Shown here: piece by piece, positions 1 through 13,900 of the stretch
How positions within the stretch are numbered: the first letter of the stretch is position 1
How the letters are laid out: each line of letters starts with the position of its first letter
Assembly (NCBI GenBank): GCA_032622095.1
Contig: CP136061.1
Span: 88,652,983-88,716,982 of the forward strand
Length of the DNA stretch: 64,000 bases
Direction: 5' to 3'
Source of the DNA: Siphonodentalium dalli
Lineage: Eukaryota; Mollusca; Scaphopoda; Gadilida; Siphonodentaliidae
Position numbers and translations under genes: made by a program
Notes under the pieces: model-generated
The model's input: the letters and a program-made list of their open reading frames with translations, nothing else
The model's database searches: none
What the model was told of the DNA's origin: nothing

Positions 1-547
1 GGCGGCCATCTTAGTTAAATGTGGTAATTTTTTCTGTCAAAGTGAAGCTTGTTATCATAGTATCACAACAGTAGAGAAATATTATATTTCCTACCATAAA
101 TTAACTACTAGCTATTAATCAAACTGATTCAGTGCCTACTCTGAAAGTTTTGATGGCGGCCATCTTGATGACGTCATAAATCCACCCAGTCGCGACCCCC
201 AGGTGTCTAACATTTGTTTTCTGGTGCCCGAGATATCAAGCAACATCATGAGCATAGTGGCTATATTTCTTCACAAAATGCACACGGGAGCCACAAAATG
301 GACATAAGAGCCTCTACCAGAACAGTTGTACTGAGAACTGAGATACGATGTTTCCGATAGTACTCAGAACATCGTGAAGCATTTATATAGTATATTGACC
401 GTTTCTATACTAAATGGATTCTTCGAGTCAGTTAAAACGTGTAAATCGGAATGACCTAGTATTCATTTGGAGGGATTTTAAGGTGATAAAAATGTGAGAA
501 AACCAAAACGACAGATAAATAAAAGTGCAGAAGGAGCCCTATTTATT
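1..547. other. non-coding, dispersed-repeat-like sequence
   Basis: No convincing frame. A short motif GGCGGCCATCTT occurs at the very start and again near 154, suggesting the edge of a dispersed repeat. Confidence 0.5.
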
Positions 548-1478
548 GAGGGTAATGTTTAGATAATAAGTTCAGCAATTATCTGAACATTTCCTATATG
601 AAATAACAACTCGTCAATGATGCTTTAGTATAGAAAGGGTTAAACTTATTATCTGAACATTTCTTATGGGATAACTACTCACCAATGATGCTTTAGTATA
701 GAAGGGGTTAAACTTATTATTTGAACATTTCCTATGGAATAACTACTTATCAATGATGCTTTAGAATAGAAAGGGTTGAACATATTATTTGAACTTTTCC
801 TATGGGATAACTACTCATCAGTGATGCTTTAGTATAGAAGGGGTTATACTTCTTATCTGAACGTTTCCTATGGGATAACTGTTGATCAATGATGCTTTAT
901 TATAGACAGGGTTGAACTTATTATCTTAACATTTCCTTTGGGATAACCACTCGTCAATGATGATTTAGTGTAGAAGGGGTTAAACTTCTTATCTGAACGT
1001 TTCCTACGGGATAACAATTCATCACGTGTGCTTTAGTATAGACAGGGTGAACTTATTATCAACATTTCCTATGGAATAACTACTCATCAATGATGCTTTA
1101 GTATAGAAATAGTTAAACTTATTATCAGAACATTCCAATGTGGATAACAACTCGTCAATGAAGAGTTAGTATAGAAAGGGTTAAGCCTATTATCTGAACA
1201 TTTCCTATCGGATAACTACTCACCAAAGATGATGTAGTATAGAAGGGGGTTAAACTTATTATCTGAACATTTCCTATCGGATAACTACTCACTAATAATT
1301 ATTTAGTATAGAATGGTTGAACTTAATATCTTAACATTTCCTATGGGATAACTACTCACTAATGATGCTTTAGTATAGAATTGTTTAATAAGGTAACTAC
1401 TCACTAATGATTCTGTAATACATAATGGGTAAACAAGGTAACTACTCATCGGTGATGTTTTAGTATAGAAAGGATTAA
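548..1478. repeat. about 68-bp tandem repeat, about 13 diverged units
   Basis: Units contain, in order, GGGTTAAACTTATTATC, TGAACATTTCCTATGGGAT, AACTACTCATCAATGATG and CTTTAGTATAGAA. The TTCCTAT landmark recurs near 592, 661, 729, 797, 865, 932, 1001, 1065, 1202, 1269 and 1337. Later units (1380-1478) are truncated. Confidence 0.93.
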
Positions 1479-1483
1479 ACACA

Positions 1484-1690
1484 GCTGAAGACCATAGGGA
1501 GCCTCGCATAAATAAGAGAATGAATGCACTGGCTTATAGGCTCAATGTATAAATAGCGTTTGGCCAATGTATCCTCTTATATTCGCGGGTCTTCGTGTGC
1601 ATGGGAGACTCGCATATATAAGAGAATGCATTGACACAGTGTTTTCGAAAACTTTTAGGAAGCTCCAGTTATGGGAAGGGTTAAATTTAA
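1484..1690 (+). repeat. dispersed repeat family R1, copy 1
   Basis: Shares blocks with 15826-16075 in the same orientation: AAGAGAATGCA, CTCTTATAT, and the end AGGAAGCTCCAGT followed by ATGG. Internal short inverted copies of the AAGAGAATGCA/TGCATTCTCTT motif suggest a MITE-like or foldback element. Confidence 0.75.
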
Positions 1691-1914
1691 ATCAAAACAT
1701 CGTGACGTAATAATTATATAGTTATATTATATTAAAGTGATGTGAAACACTCTGGTAGGGTGATCAAATATAAATGAAGAACAATCTTGTTCAAATAGTA
1801 GTTTAACAGATATGATATCCAAATTGACAACAAACACACCGTCATTCTGATATATTAATTAAATGCAGTGACTCTCGATGGCGAAATTGTTTTCGTTAGT
1901 TTATCGCCGATAGA

Positions 1915-2090
1915 TGCGTCCCGAATCGAGTAGTAAATATTTACAATTGAGCGTTGTTCAGACGATGTTTTCTATGGACTGGTACGGTCGATTTGCTTCA
2001 CATTTCGGCAATGTTGGTAGAATGCTACATTCCTCCAGTTGGCATAGTGCAAGGATACTAACTGATAAGTTACACGCACCAGAAGAAGTA
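1915..2090 (+). repeat. dispersed repeat family R2, copy 1
   Basis: Matches 63335-63500 in direct orientation, sharing AAATATTTACAATTGAGCGT, GTTCAGACGATGTTTTCTAT and ACGGTCGATTTG. The 116-codon frame across this copy is not kept in the other copy, so it is probably not coding. Confidence 0.8.
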
Positions 2091-2334
2091 TATATACCTT
2101 TAAAGGGGCTCAATGAATTCGAACATCAATTTTATAAAGTATTTAAAACGCTCTCACGGTGGAGAATCACGTGGTTTCGAGGTTGGTGGGTACCACGCAT
2201 TCAAAATTTGCAACCGCACATAAACCTAATATTCGAGGAACTGACACAAAACTTAGCAGTTTGACTGTTACGCGCATATGCTGGTTTTATTTTTGAAACA
2301 AGTTGATACCTTAATTGTTCCGAAATACTTAGTT

Positions 2335-2450
2335 GTTTTCTATAACATTCTGACCAAAGTTGCCAGTCGGAGGTGCGTGGAGTACACCAGTCTATACATC
2401 TTGGAGAACCCTTCGACTGACAACTTTGGTCAGAATGATATAGAGCAAAC
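2335..2450. repeat. inverted repeat with 35-bp arms
   Basis: Arms 2335-2369 and 2414-2450 share CTGACCAAAGTTG / CAACTTTGGTCAG with flanking matches, separated by a 44-nt loop. Likely a small foldback or MITE remnant. Confidence 0.85.
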
Positions 2451-2626
2451 AAATATGAATTTGGATCTAAATTAGGTATCAGCTTGTTTGAAAATAGCAT
2501 CTGCTCGGAGCTGTCAAAATAATATGTAATATGTCATATCTTAGTTTATCAACTTTTTTCCTCGCGTCTGGTCGCGTTTTAGATCGCCTCGGCCATTTTG
2601 AATGTGTGATACTAATCAACTCGAAA

Positions 2627-2697
2627 CCACGTGATTCCCCTCCGTGAAACCACGTGATTCCCCTCCGTGAAACCACGTGATTCCCCTCCGTGAAACT
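2627..2697. repeat. 23-bp tandem repeat, three copies
   Basis: Three near-identical units of GAAACCACGTGATTCCCCTC plus CGT. A related inverted stretch occurs at 2157-2180. Confidence 0.93.
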
Positions 2698-3743
2698 ATC
2701 ATCAACAAGTGCACGCAAAAACGTATATTTTTTCAATATTAATAACTGTCCAATTGCGCACATCAAACCCATTACGTTTCAAATTCAATTCAATTTAATT
2801 ACTCTTCATCATGTTGGATATTACAGAGTATACGTGGATAGTCACAACATAATAATACACGATATAGTATTTAGTCTGCGATGCATGAGGTTTTTTGAGT
2901 GATTATTCTGTACAGGATAATACACAATATAGAGTGAAATTTTTAAATTCAACAATTATTTAATTCAACAACCCATTGTGGTGTCCTAACGTGTCCGGTT
3001 ATAACATGCCTCAGAGAGTATGAATAATGGCATAACCATTTTAATGAACAGTGAAAGGTGTTTTGTTCTCTTCCCATTTCCTGAGTTGAATAGTTCATTT
3101 AGTTTAATAATATTCGGTTTTTGGTAGAAGTATAGGGCTTTATAAATCTCTCTCATGGTATTCATCACCGAGTTCTAAATTACATAAAGTACACTTTCTG
3201 TCTGAGTAATCTGAACCTATTCAGGATCCAGATTCAACTGACAACTTACTTACTTACTTACAACCGATTTCCGACAGCACTCTGAAACATCGTGACGAAC
3301 ACTGTAAATCATGTATATATTACTTATTAAACACTGTGGTCATATCCGTCAGATCCTCTTCGACGGTCGCTGGAGTAGCTGGAAAATATCATAACCGATA
3401 AAATCATGCTTAAACTGTGTTTCATCGTATTGGTGGTACTTGGTGAGTAACTATTTCTAACAAAAGTATTAACTATTTAAATTATATCTATCTAAATTCT
3501 GTATACATTTCTCAGTAAGAGTCGTTGCTAGAGGGTCGCTTCTGTTGGGAGAGGGTGTCCACCAAAGAATGTTTAACTGCACCCCTTCAACCACACCCAA
3601 ATTCCCTTCAACCATACACAAATTCCCAATTTCAAAGTTTCCGTACAACATGACATAAATTCACTGCTGTGACCATTAGGTCAAAAAGAAATAAGGAAAT
3701 AAATACGACTGAAGAGTTTTTTTTTTGTCTGCTGATGGGTGTC

Positions 3744-4524
3744 ACATAACATCACAGACGCTATAACACCACAGACGCTATAACATCATAGATGCTATAA
3801 CATCACAGATGCTATAACATCACAGACGATATAACATCACATATGCTATAACATCACAGACGCTGTAACACCACAGACGCTATAACATCATAACATCACA
3901 TACGCTATAACATCACAGACGCTATAACACCACAGACGCTGTCACATCACAGACGCTATAACATCATAACATCACAGACGCTATAACATCACAGACGCTA
4001 TAACATCACAGACGCTATAACATCATAACATCACAGACGCTATAACACCACAGACGTTATAACATCACAGACGCTATAACATCATAACATCACAGACGCT
4101 ATAACATCACAGACGCTATAACATCACAGACGCTATAACATCATAACATCACAGACGCTATAACATCACAGACGTTATAACATCACAGACGCTATAACAT
4201 CATAACATCACAGACGCTATAACATAACAGACGCTATAGCATCACAGACGCTATAACATCATAACATCACAGACGCTATAACATCATAACATCACAGACG
4301 CTATAACATCACATACGCTATAACATCACAGACGCTATAACATCATAACATCACAGACGATATAACATCATAACATCACAGACGCTATAACATCATAACA
4401 TCACAGACGCTATAACATCACAGACGCTATAACATCATAACATCACATACGCTATAACATCACAGACGCTATAACATCACAGACGCTATAACATCATAAC
4501 ATCACAGACGATATAACATCACAG
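3744..4524. repeat. 17-bp minisatellite with 8-bp spacers
   Basis: Basic unit ACATCACAGACGCTATA repeats about 45 times. Many units are separated by a short ACATCATA spacer, giving a composite 25-bp or 42-bp period. Confidence 0.96.
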
Positions 4525-7500
4525 GTGAGCAGTTTGAGTTATGCTTCATTTTGGTATCCACGCGATTCCACAAAACATCAGGCTCATGCAATATACGCTT
4601 CCTTGTTGTATAGATCACATATCTAGTATTTCATGGTGTTAATAATATATATGTAGTTATATAAAATATAGTCATTCCCTGACAACTCATGCAAACACTC
4701 ATTTTATTAACCCATCTTGGCGAGTTCAGTGGAGACCGATGGCGATTCCTGCAGTTACTTGTCTGTTTCCACTGAACTCATTTTTTTTATTCACGTATTT
4801 TTGATGAGATGACAAACTGCGAGATGGGATGAAATGCGGAAGAGAATGAGAATCTGCGGAACAAGATTTGAAATAAAACCGCTCGTTCTTAATGCTATTT
4901 TATGTCACAATTCAAAGAGTAGTGGAAATATTTGGAGAACAAAATACATTCCCTGTATAACAAATACATTTCCCTGTAGAACAAATACATTTCCTACATT
5001 TTTATACATGATACCCCCATTATATTAATACATGTAGTTGTTCGAGTTTCGCAGTAGAGCGAAAAACATTTGTCTTGTACGATACGGATTAATAAATGGT
5101 GGGGCAAGTAGAGTTTTTTATCGAACACGTGACAGTGATGGCCAATCAGAGATGAGTTTCTGGTTATGCGTGTCACATGTTCTGGGCGGGTCAGCAGGTC
5201 CCCAGCACAAAAAATCACCCCGCCCCAACAAAACTTAATCCTATAGAAAGGTATCCAACTTGGCCGGGGCTAATTTGTTATATTTTATTTTAGTCCACAA
5301 ACAGGTTCAAAATACGCTAAAAATATTTGTTTGTTACATAAATGCCTGATATATAGGTAGAAATATATTTTATTACTCTTCAATTTGATTATCCCGTGTA
5401 CAAATTGGTTCAGAAAAACTCCGGTTATGAGCACAGGTCTGACACAACCGGCTGTTAAAATCACTTGTTCGAGATGGTGTCCGCTAAATTGGGTCAGAGA
5501 GTTTGATTTTTACACCGAGTTGTTCAAATTGTGAAATTGGTAAAAGGTTTCAAGCTCTACTTTTATTCTTTCTAAAATCAGATGACACAACAAGAGCATA
5601 TCCAACAAAATAAAGATTTCTGGAGCATCAGATTTGGCCCACAAATAATTGTTGATAAATCTAGAGATTCCAAAGCATTTATCATTTTATGATTTTATTT
5701 TCTCTACAAATCATAACATTCACATGAAATTCAGATTTGTGTTACAACATGAACAAATTGTGTACAGAATGACAAATTTAGTTGGAAACAATAATGAATT
5801 CAAACTACTTATGTTGTTCATATTTCAAATGCTCAAATCGTGGAAACAATAAAAAATAGTTGAATTTCAGTTTTAATCGAATATCTTGAACATGGGATAG
5901 CATCTGAACTAAAACTTTCCATTTTAGTATGTCCACAAGTCCAGAGAATATAGCCATATAGAACATAGTGACATTTTCTTCTAATGTGATGAAACAAAAC
6001 AAACGAAAAGTACCATTGGCATGTTAGAATAAAGCGCTTTTTGCCAAAATGTTTTGAATAATTATCGAATTTGGCTCTTCTTCACAGGTGGTTGCTTTCA
6101 AATATATCATTTTCTATAAACGATAGGATATCCATCTAGTATGAACTTTGCAAAATTGCTCTCTGACAGCCATTTTGGATCTCAAAAGGGTGGGAGATTT
6201 ACCATAAAATTTACTGACCTGAATAATATTCAGTCACTAACCATTCCATTACCAATATCTGAAGTTATAGTCTAGTCGATTTAGCCAATTTCGTACCCAA
6301 ACCCGGAAGAAATTGTGTCATTCGACGCGGGGAACATGAAATGAAATCACTGTCAAAATGGCCGCAACTCCAAGACATGCCACGGCGATATCTTTTTATG
6401 TACATAGATCACTAAAACATATCAATCTGAATAATATATCGGTCGCTGCAACCCAAGAAACACCCAATGATTTACATCTTTAAAGTTTGGGTTTTCTGCT
6501 TCGAATACCTTCAAACGTTGGGCTAAACAAATCAATTTCGGTCATGCAACAGGCGAAGAAATGTTATACCAAACAGTGCGTTGCAATTTAAATCGGCTTA
6601 TTGATTAATTATTGAATTTAACGCAGAAACCTAAGTGGATATCCTTACGGTATAAATACTTGCTACATTTCCGGGATTTTAACACTTTCCATGATAACAT
6701 ACCACACGCATATGCCGAAATGCTTATTATACTAACCTCATCAATAAATTAGCACTCATCTCACCATATCAAACTGAAGCTACTTAGTGAATTTTATGTA
6801 AACCAATTGAAACCCGCTACCAAGCCCGTTTCTTATCAGACTATTTTGTTCAAATTCCTTCAGTCCGCACTTTACAACTCGAAAATGCTACCACGCAATG
6901 CCCAGACACAGATTTATTCACTCATGTGGTCAAAGTATGACATTGGAGCATTGACATGTATGTTTACAAATAGTAATACATAAATTGTACGCATGCCCAA
7001 TATTAGTTTGCAGAATATTTTTGTTTGATAATATCTTACCAAATACCCACATATTTGTGCTGAATATCAGGTTATCAGCATTTAAATCTGTTATTTGAGA
7101 GTTGCCCATTCACTCACTGTTGTGTACACCAGACATATGTAACAGAAGGGATAAACAAGTTGGCGCGGTTGCAGAAAACGTAGTACCGTTCGTGTATATG
7201 TGCCTTTGGTGAATATAACTAAATATAATGTCCAGGTTAGTCAGTCTCTGCCATAGAGTGTGCAGGCATTTTTTTTACCAGTTTATAATATATTGAAATA
7301 GTCGATTGGTACTACTTTGATAGTGTTTTGATAAATTGCGTGCATAGTATACCACCATTCAATCTTGTGGTAAAATCTAAATATTCGTGTGTCATCACTT
7401 GATCTGAGCCAGTTTAACTAAATTTGTGAGAAACGGACACTACACATTTTACCCAGTAGTATATGTTTATATTTCTCATATCGTTCTTTGGCAGTGAATT

Positions 7501-7754
7501 TTGAAAGTTATCATGTTGTATAAATCAAAATAAATGATGATCTGCCACATTCGTGGGAATGATCTCAGCAGATATACTAATGCTTCTAGAAATTGTCACA
7601 TAATTAATAATTCCATGTTGAATCCAATAAAACTGTGTAATTACACATCTATTGCACGATTCTAGCTAGAGGAAACAGCATAACTAAAATCGTGTTGTTT
7701 CTTGACTTCTGGGCGCCAAAATATCCAGATTTAATGGCTGTGTGAACCCTACTT
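4525..7754. other. non-coding AT-rich stretch, no gene seen
   Basis: Only short, shadow-like frames are present, without coding character or paired splice sites. At 6260-6340 a diverged copy of a repeat (TCGATTTAG ... CCCGGAAGAAATTGT) occurs; its inverted partner is at 8200-8290, so these two may be the ends of a decayed 2-kb element. Confidence 0.5.
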
Positions 7755-7760
7755 TCGCTT

Positions 7761-7794
<34 letters not shown>

Positions 7795-7885
7795 GCTATC
7801 TCGCTCCCCCTCTATCTCACTCGCTCTCTCTCTCTCTCTCTCTTGCTCTCTAGCTCTATCTCTCTCTCTTTCTCTCTCGCTCTTG
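7755..7885. repeat. (CT)n microsatellite
   Basis: Long CT dinucleotide run, interrupted by short TAGCTCTAT and CGCTC segments. Confidence 0.95.
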
Positions 7886-9940
7886 AGATAAATCATAGAG
7901 ATAATTCGTGTGTCTCTGATTAGAAGTTTGCTCTTGTATGACTAGCTAATCAATTTGAAACGTAAATGTCATTCGATTTGGCCAATTTTGGAGGCCATTT
8001 TGGGACAGACATTCTACGTATGGCTTACAACTATGCATTGTTTGTGTACCTTTCAATGTATTACTAATTTAGTACTAAATGGCGCACCTACCGCAGACAT
8101 TCAGGTTTTTCCGATACCGACGGCCATCATGGACGCAATGTTGAATTTTGAATTTCCCCCAAGATGGATTTTGTTGGATTTTTGATATATTATTTGTGCA
8201 GTAATTGCCACGTTGAATGACACTAGAATCGTTCAGTAACAATTTCTTCCGGGTCCGATACTAAATCGACCAGACCATTACCAAATTTGCTCCTGCCAAG
8301 ACTTATAGTGTTGAGCTTAAATAGACAATCGGGATAATGTCGCGATAGTCTCTGGATACAAATTAGCAATGCCAAGTCTGTGTTAATTGGTGACAAACAA
8401 TAATTATTGCTGGTATACCAGGTAAAAAGATTTTGCAGGTTAGGTTGACATTGTGTAGATCAAGACAGCGTGCAGACCGGTGAGACCAACTCTGTTAACG
8501 GGTGGCCAGTAGAAATGCTGAGACCAGGCCCTCATGTTATTGTGACCGACATAGATCGAGATCAAGTCTATATTTAGATTGAAAACATGGCTATGACGTA
8601 ACTCCTTTGTTCATCGAATCCAGTTTATAGGATAATGGATGGTTATTGTCGAGATCGTACATTATTTTTCAAACAACGATTCACTATTTTAATATTGGAC
8701 GCTCAATATCCAATTTAATGAACGGTTATTTTGCTGCGGACGATTTAATTTTATATGACATGCATGTATGATACCATAATGTATGCACGTAGCTATCTAT
8801 AGACAACTGTTGTCAAGTATAATATCGCTCTGATTGATTGCTATAACATGACAGGACAGACAGGTTGGTGTGAAATGGGGGGGGGGGCGTACAACTTTAA
8901 ATTACAGGCATATCGTTTCATGAATATGCATTGAATTTGCAACTATTAAAATTCCTCGAATCTGATTCCGTTCCCGTGTGGCATGTTGTAGCACCACTCA
9001 TGATAAAATGTTAAATATATATAGTAATTTACATGTAAATGTAGTCCTTCGATCTTCAGTATTACCCGCGATCTCAAACTACAAGATCGCCAAATATCCG
9101 ATTTTGCACACCGCTCGCACCAATCTGCCATTCAATGTATAATTCTCCGCAAAATCAGAAATATGCCGCATAAATAATTTAATACAAATGCCGAAATATG
9201 AGGGCAAAACTCCCGATGATATTCGTAAATCTATCGCAGAAGGAGCTCATGGTCGATACGTAGTGTTCATTCAACGGTCGGAAACGCAATGGGGTTAAGA
9301 TGTCACGCCATCTGTGCAGCCAATGAGCGAGCGGATAGGGCCGAGCACATGGTACAACTCAGGTGTCTTGACCCAATTTCGGGTTAATCCATTCTGATAA
9401 GAGGTGATGCATCCAACAAATGGACTCGGCCATGTTTTAAGTCAGATATAGCTCCAAACTGTACATTATTTCAGCGAATGGAACGATCTCGACCTACGGT
9501 CTCGATTGATCCATTCCCTGAAATAATGTACAGTTTTCAGCCATTATCATATACGTATTAAGTAGTGCTTCCCTTGTGCTCTTAGTAAAACTAACAATAC
9601 AAACTGACACCATTTTAACATTATAACACGGGCTCCGTTCCTTCTTTCAGCGCACACACGACTCGCACAGCAACAACAAAAACATCAAAGGGACACATCG
9701 GGACTCCCCCATGCACCATATTAAAGCTCGCGGGATCTTCCCCTAACAACTCAATTCAAATCAATTCAATTCAAGATATAACATTTAATTCAATTCAATT
9801 CAACCTTTGCCGTGTCCAGACATGACGTTTTTTTTATTTTATTTTTTATGTACAATACCTTCAAACAACAAACCGTGGGATGAAGGAGAAGATCACTCGA
9901 TGTTATCTTACATCTCGGGCGCTCCGCGCCCATCTACTAC
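7886..9940. other. non-coding; contains a hairpin
   Basis: No gene seen. A G-run lies at 8877-8887 and AATTCAATTCA repeats at 9745-9805. An inverted repeat is at 9456-9537: AAACTGTACATTATTTC pairs with GAAATAATGTACAGTTT around a CGATCTCGAC...GTCTCGATTG centre. Confidence 0.55.
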
Positions 9941-10072
9941 CCTTACCTCTTAGTAAAACGAGGAAACTGGCAGCGGCTCAAGTATACAACCAAATAAAGA
10001 ATATCATCGTGGTATAGCTCGCACTTTGACTGTCTGTGTGACCCGCCGTCATGAACTGGTCGCCTTTAATGC

Positions 10073-10597
10073 AGGGTTCACGCTGTTACTGGCCAATTCT
10101 TTTCGAAAATGGCCAAAAAATATTTCATTAAGCCAGTGTTTTTTACCCCAAAAACGGAAATCTAATTCAAAAACCTAAATTGATTTTGTAACGGGAGCGA
10201 CATTGGAATCAAATTTATAGTATGATCATCTGCTAATTGATTTGATGATACAGATTAATGGGTAACAATAGGCACTCATGGCTGCGCACTATCAAACAAT
10301 GTCATAACACAGTAATGCGGATAACAATAATGAATCCAGCGTCTGTTATAAGGCTGAAGGGTAGATGGTGGGTAGTGGTATATTGTCAAGTAACAATGGT
10401 GGGATTAAATAATTCTAGACACCGTATTTGAAGGTACGAACATACTTATATAAAACGTTAAATGTTAAATAAAACAATAATATTCATTAATAGTGAAACC
10501 AGAAAATGAGGATTTAATTTAGCCAAAGGTTTTTTTATTTGACAAAAACAATCAAAATTGGCCAAAACAAAAGACTTTTCTGCCTAGAGTGACATCT
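10073..10597. mobile_element. candidate hAT-like MITE
   Basis: The left end CAGGGTTCAC follows CTTTAATG, and the right end (reverse complement CAGATGTCAC) precedes CCTTTATG, so an 8-bp duplication is plausible but not exact. Subterminal GGCCAA motifs occur on both sides. The element overlaps the AATAAA that would end the transmembrane exon's transcript. Confidence 0.4.
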
Positions 10598-10617
10598 GCC
10601 TTTATGGCATGCTGACA

Positions 10618-10943
10618 TTAGATCGCTCGGCTAGTTGGTACCCCTGTTGTACGTTGTAGCATCCCTTTATATAAGTGTTCATGAAATATAACTTTCATGT
10701 CACTTATACAAATTCCAGCAAAGAGCGCCACACATAATGCAATGATCGGTGAGCTGATCAGTATTCCAAACATGCTTCCATCATAGCGGCTGATCTTCGT
10801 GTCTGTATACCGCCGAGTCTTGGTGGGATCTATCTTCAGACTTCCGGTTATGTCCTCCGCCCTATTATGTAACCCAGTCATGTCGATCACAGTGTCACTC
10901 ACGCAGCGACACCTGGTGTATATAGAGTGGAATGTGTTGCTTC
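10618..10943 (-). CDS. terminal exon with transmembrane segment, cell-surface protein
   Basis: An open reading frame of about 108 codons begins after a good acceptor (polypyrimidine-poor but ending TTCCAG at 10947-10944) and ends in a stop at 10618. It reads as a juxtamembrane region with a Cys-x-Cys pair (TRCRCVSD), a hydrophilic stretch with TKTRRYTDTKISRYDG, then a hydrophobic span of about 20 residues (GILISSPIIALCVALFAGI) and a short tail. From memory, lophotrochozoan surface proteins often have a similar stretch (Thr/Ser, Tyr, Arg, Asp) just before the membrane span. An AATAAA lies on the minus strand at 10539-10534, about 80 nt past the stop. The phase-1 start fits the phase-1 donor of the CTLD exon at 23424. 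It could instead belong to another gene. Confidence 0.5.
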
Positions 10944-13900
10944 CTGGAATTGATATAAGGGTATACACTCTTATAACAAAAGTGTATAAATTATATACAA
11001 TATGTTTAAATTTTTTATCTTAATACTCTAGTAGCTCATCGTGGTTTTGTATGCACGTGTATGTCCGAGCAATACTCTTCATGAATCCACTAATTGAAGG
11101 TACACGAACAATATTTGGTTGGTGACACATTTCCCATTGAGGGCGAAATGGGTCAATTGGCCACGCCCCTTTTTGTGCGAAGTACTACCACCCGCCGTGA
11201 CTATATCTCCAAAACCGTTGAACATAGGGGGTCGTGTGACCACTCAAAATGTGCGGAATGGCCACACTATGGGGAGTCAGTGAAACATTTTCATATCCAA
11301 AAGAAGTCAATGGTTTTTAAGATAATTGCCAAAAACCGATTTCAGCATGTTACGCACCACAAGTATACAATACCACCAAGGCCACAGCACATGTATGACA
11401 CCTTTTAAAGAACTATCCCCATTCTCTGATCGACTTAAGAACACAATTGACCACACACAATGGGATTAGCTGGAAATTGCTGCTGAGGATGTGTTGACCC
11501 CGACACACAATGTGAGCTCTTCCCGACTGAACATGCCTTGGAAACTGGTGTGCTTTACCAAAAATCAAGTAAAAATTGTGCTCTAATCAACAGAAATGTA
11601 CAGATTGAACAAGACAAGTTTCAAAATTTGTTATCAACATTTAACAGCTGATCTGATTTAAGTGACCAAGCTATGAAACATGCTAAACACTTTTACTAAA
11701 TGGAATGACCAGCTGTTTGCTTCATGCAGCAGCCACATGTTGCGATCTTAAAATGGGTATTGCATCTGGGCATAGTAAAAACATGTTGTAATCAGATGAG
11801 AGATGACCATATATACCAGTATATATTTCAGAAGTAATCAATTCTTCCAAAAGGACACCTCATCTCACAAAAAGTTTTGGGAAATTATGGAATCATCACT
11901 ATTCAATTAATAGTAGAATGAGCCTTTGTCAGTCCCACATTAGTTTTGATTGGCCATGATAGTTGCAGCACTTGCAGGCTGGAGAAGATGAGGGTCTATA
12001 ATTTCACTAACATAATTCTTCATAATAGCTAATAGCCCTCATAACTTACCATTTTAAAGATATTTTCATTCTCAATACCATCTCAGGTTAAGTGGTCCTG
12101 CTAATTTTATATTATGCTGATGGGTACTGCTGAATTGCTATGATGTTTGGATGTCAAAGCGATTCTGTTGAGAAATAGTACCATCATTTTACCTAAAGTT
12201 GGTTATTTTGCATTGTTTGGCTAATCCGAGCAATTTGTGCAAAAGTCAGTGTATGTATGAAACATTCGAGAACATATATACTTCAAAATATGAAATGTGT
12301 ACGCTGCTGTTTGGTAAACAACAGGAATAGTCATCTCAAGTATGGCCAGTTTGTAAAAACCAGCACCCATTATTAAAATATTTCACAATATACATGTTTT
12401 TTAATGTTTTCTACATATAGTGGCTTATCCTCGATTTGTTCAGATCGCTTTGCTCTACCTGACTATCATACCAAATTTATTAGCATCACCACTAAACTTG
12501 GGATGAATACTGCCAAATGAATATATTGTGATATATTGGGCAGTGGAAAAATAATGGTTGAGTCTTTTCTAAATATAATTCTAGTAAAACCTACACAATA
12601 CCGTCTTGGTCTGATAAGACTCAGAGTCATGTTTATTTAGGAGTATAGACATGAAGTCCACCAGTCTCATGAAAATTAAATGGGCTCTGCACTAGTAACA
12701 TCTGGGTTCCTGGGACCCATTAATATTGACAAATGCAAACACAAATGAAAAATACATAGTAACTTTCCTCAAACATAGATTATAACCTGACAATCTCTGT
12801 GTTAGAATCAGTGCAGACATGTATATGTAGGCATGGCCATAACATGTTTTTGAAATACTGCAGAGTGCAGACCATAAATTTCACTAGAATATACATGTAG
12901 TTACTGCATGTACATCACACACATAAGGCGACTGACACACATGCACGTACCTGCATGGTTCATAATATTTGACATTTAAAGTATATATATATCCTGTGCC
13001 TATAACATCAAACCAAACGGTTTACAGTACTTTTACTGGCACATATACATACATAAAAAATAAAAGTCAATTTAAAGGGACGAAATGAAAAATATATTTG
13101 TGCAACTATAATGGAGATCTATATTGCATTACAACATCCATACATCTACTAAATCTACAACATCCACAAATCTACAACATCTACAAAAACATCTGACTAT
13201 CATAGTCATTGGTAAAGTGATCATTTTTCCTTGATAAGTTGAAACATGAGGGAGGATTGCATAGCATGGCTACCTGCAGAATGTAGATTTGTATGTATTT
13301 ATATCTGCATATCAACTGATGCTTGTATTTTTCTTCTAACTCACTCTGAGCTCACGACGCAACATGATTGCATTCGGAATTGCAAGCATATAAAGCTAGA
13401 TACTTTAGAATCAAGGTTGCCAAATAAATTTCCATGAACCTCACATGAACTCACTCAGTTGAACACAAGGAACGATTGTCAAGTTGGAAAATATTCTGAA
13501 GCCCTATATTTTTAATGTGTGGATTTATTATAACTGGACTAAAGCCCTTATAAAATAATCTGAAGGATTAGATTAGTCTTTATTACTGGATATCACACCA
13601 ATAATCAATAGACATGTATTGTTAGTTTTGAACAGGACAATATATTTTAATATTACTGCAACTGCATCTTTCTTATGACTTATTTTCTTACAAACTCCCA
13701 AATTTGAACCAGAAACAATTTAGGGCAAATATACATCTACGTGTACATATACATATACATATATCAGGATATAAAAATAGGCAATCATGCCAGGTTAGCC
13801 ATTATTTGTTCTAGAATAATGTACGTTTTAGGGAAACTGTAGAACCTTTAAACAAAATGGTAATGCAGCCAATCAAAATTGATGTGGGACTGATAAAAAC

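Noticed and set aside
1303-1509. 68-codon minus-strand frame
   Set aside because: Made of the 68-bp tandem repeat.
1914-2264. 116-codon plus-strand frame
   Set aside because: The second copy of this repeat at 63.3 kb has stops and frameshifts, and no domain is recognisable.
11094-11408. 104-codon frame matching another at 14740-14495
   Set aside because: The similarity is due to the inverted terminal repeats of the 3.8-kb element. It stays at the DNA level and includes non-coding flanks.
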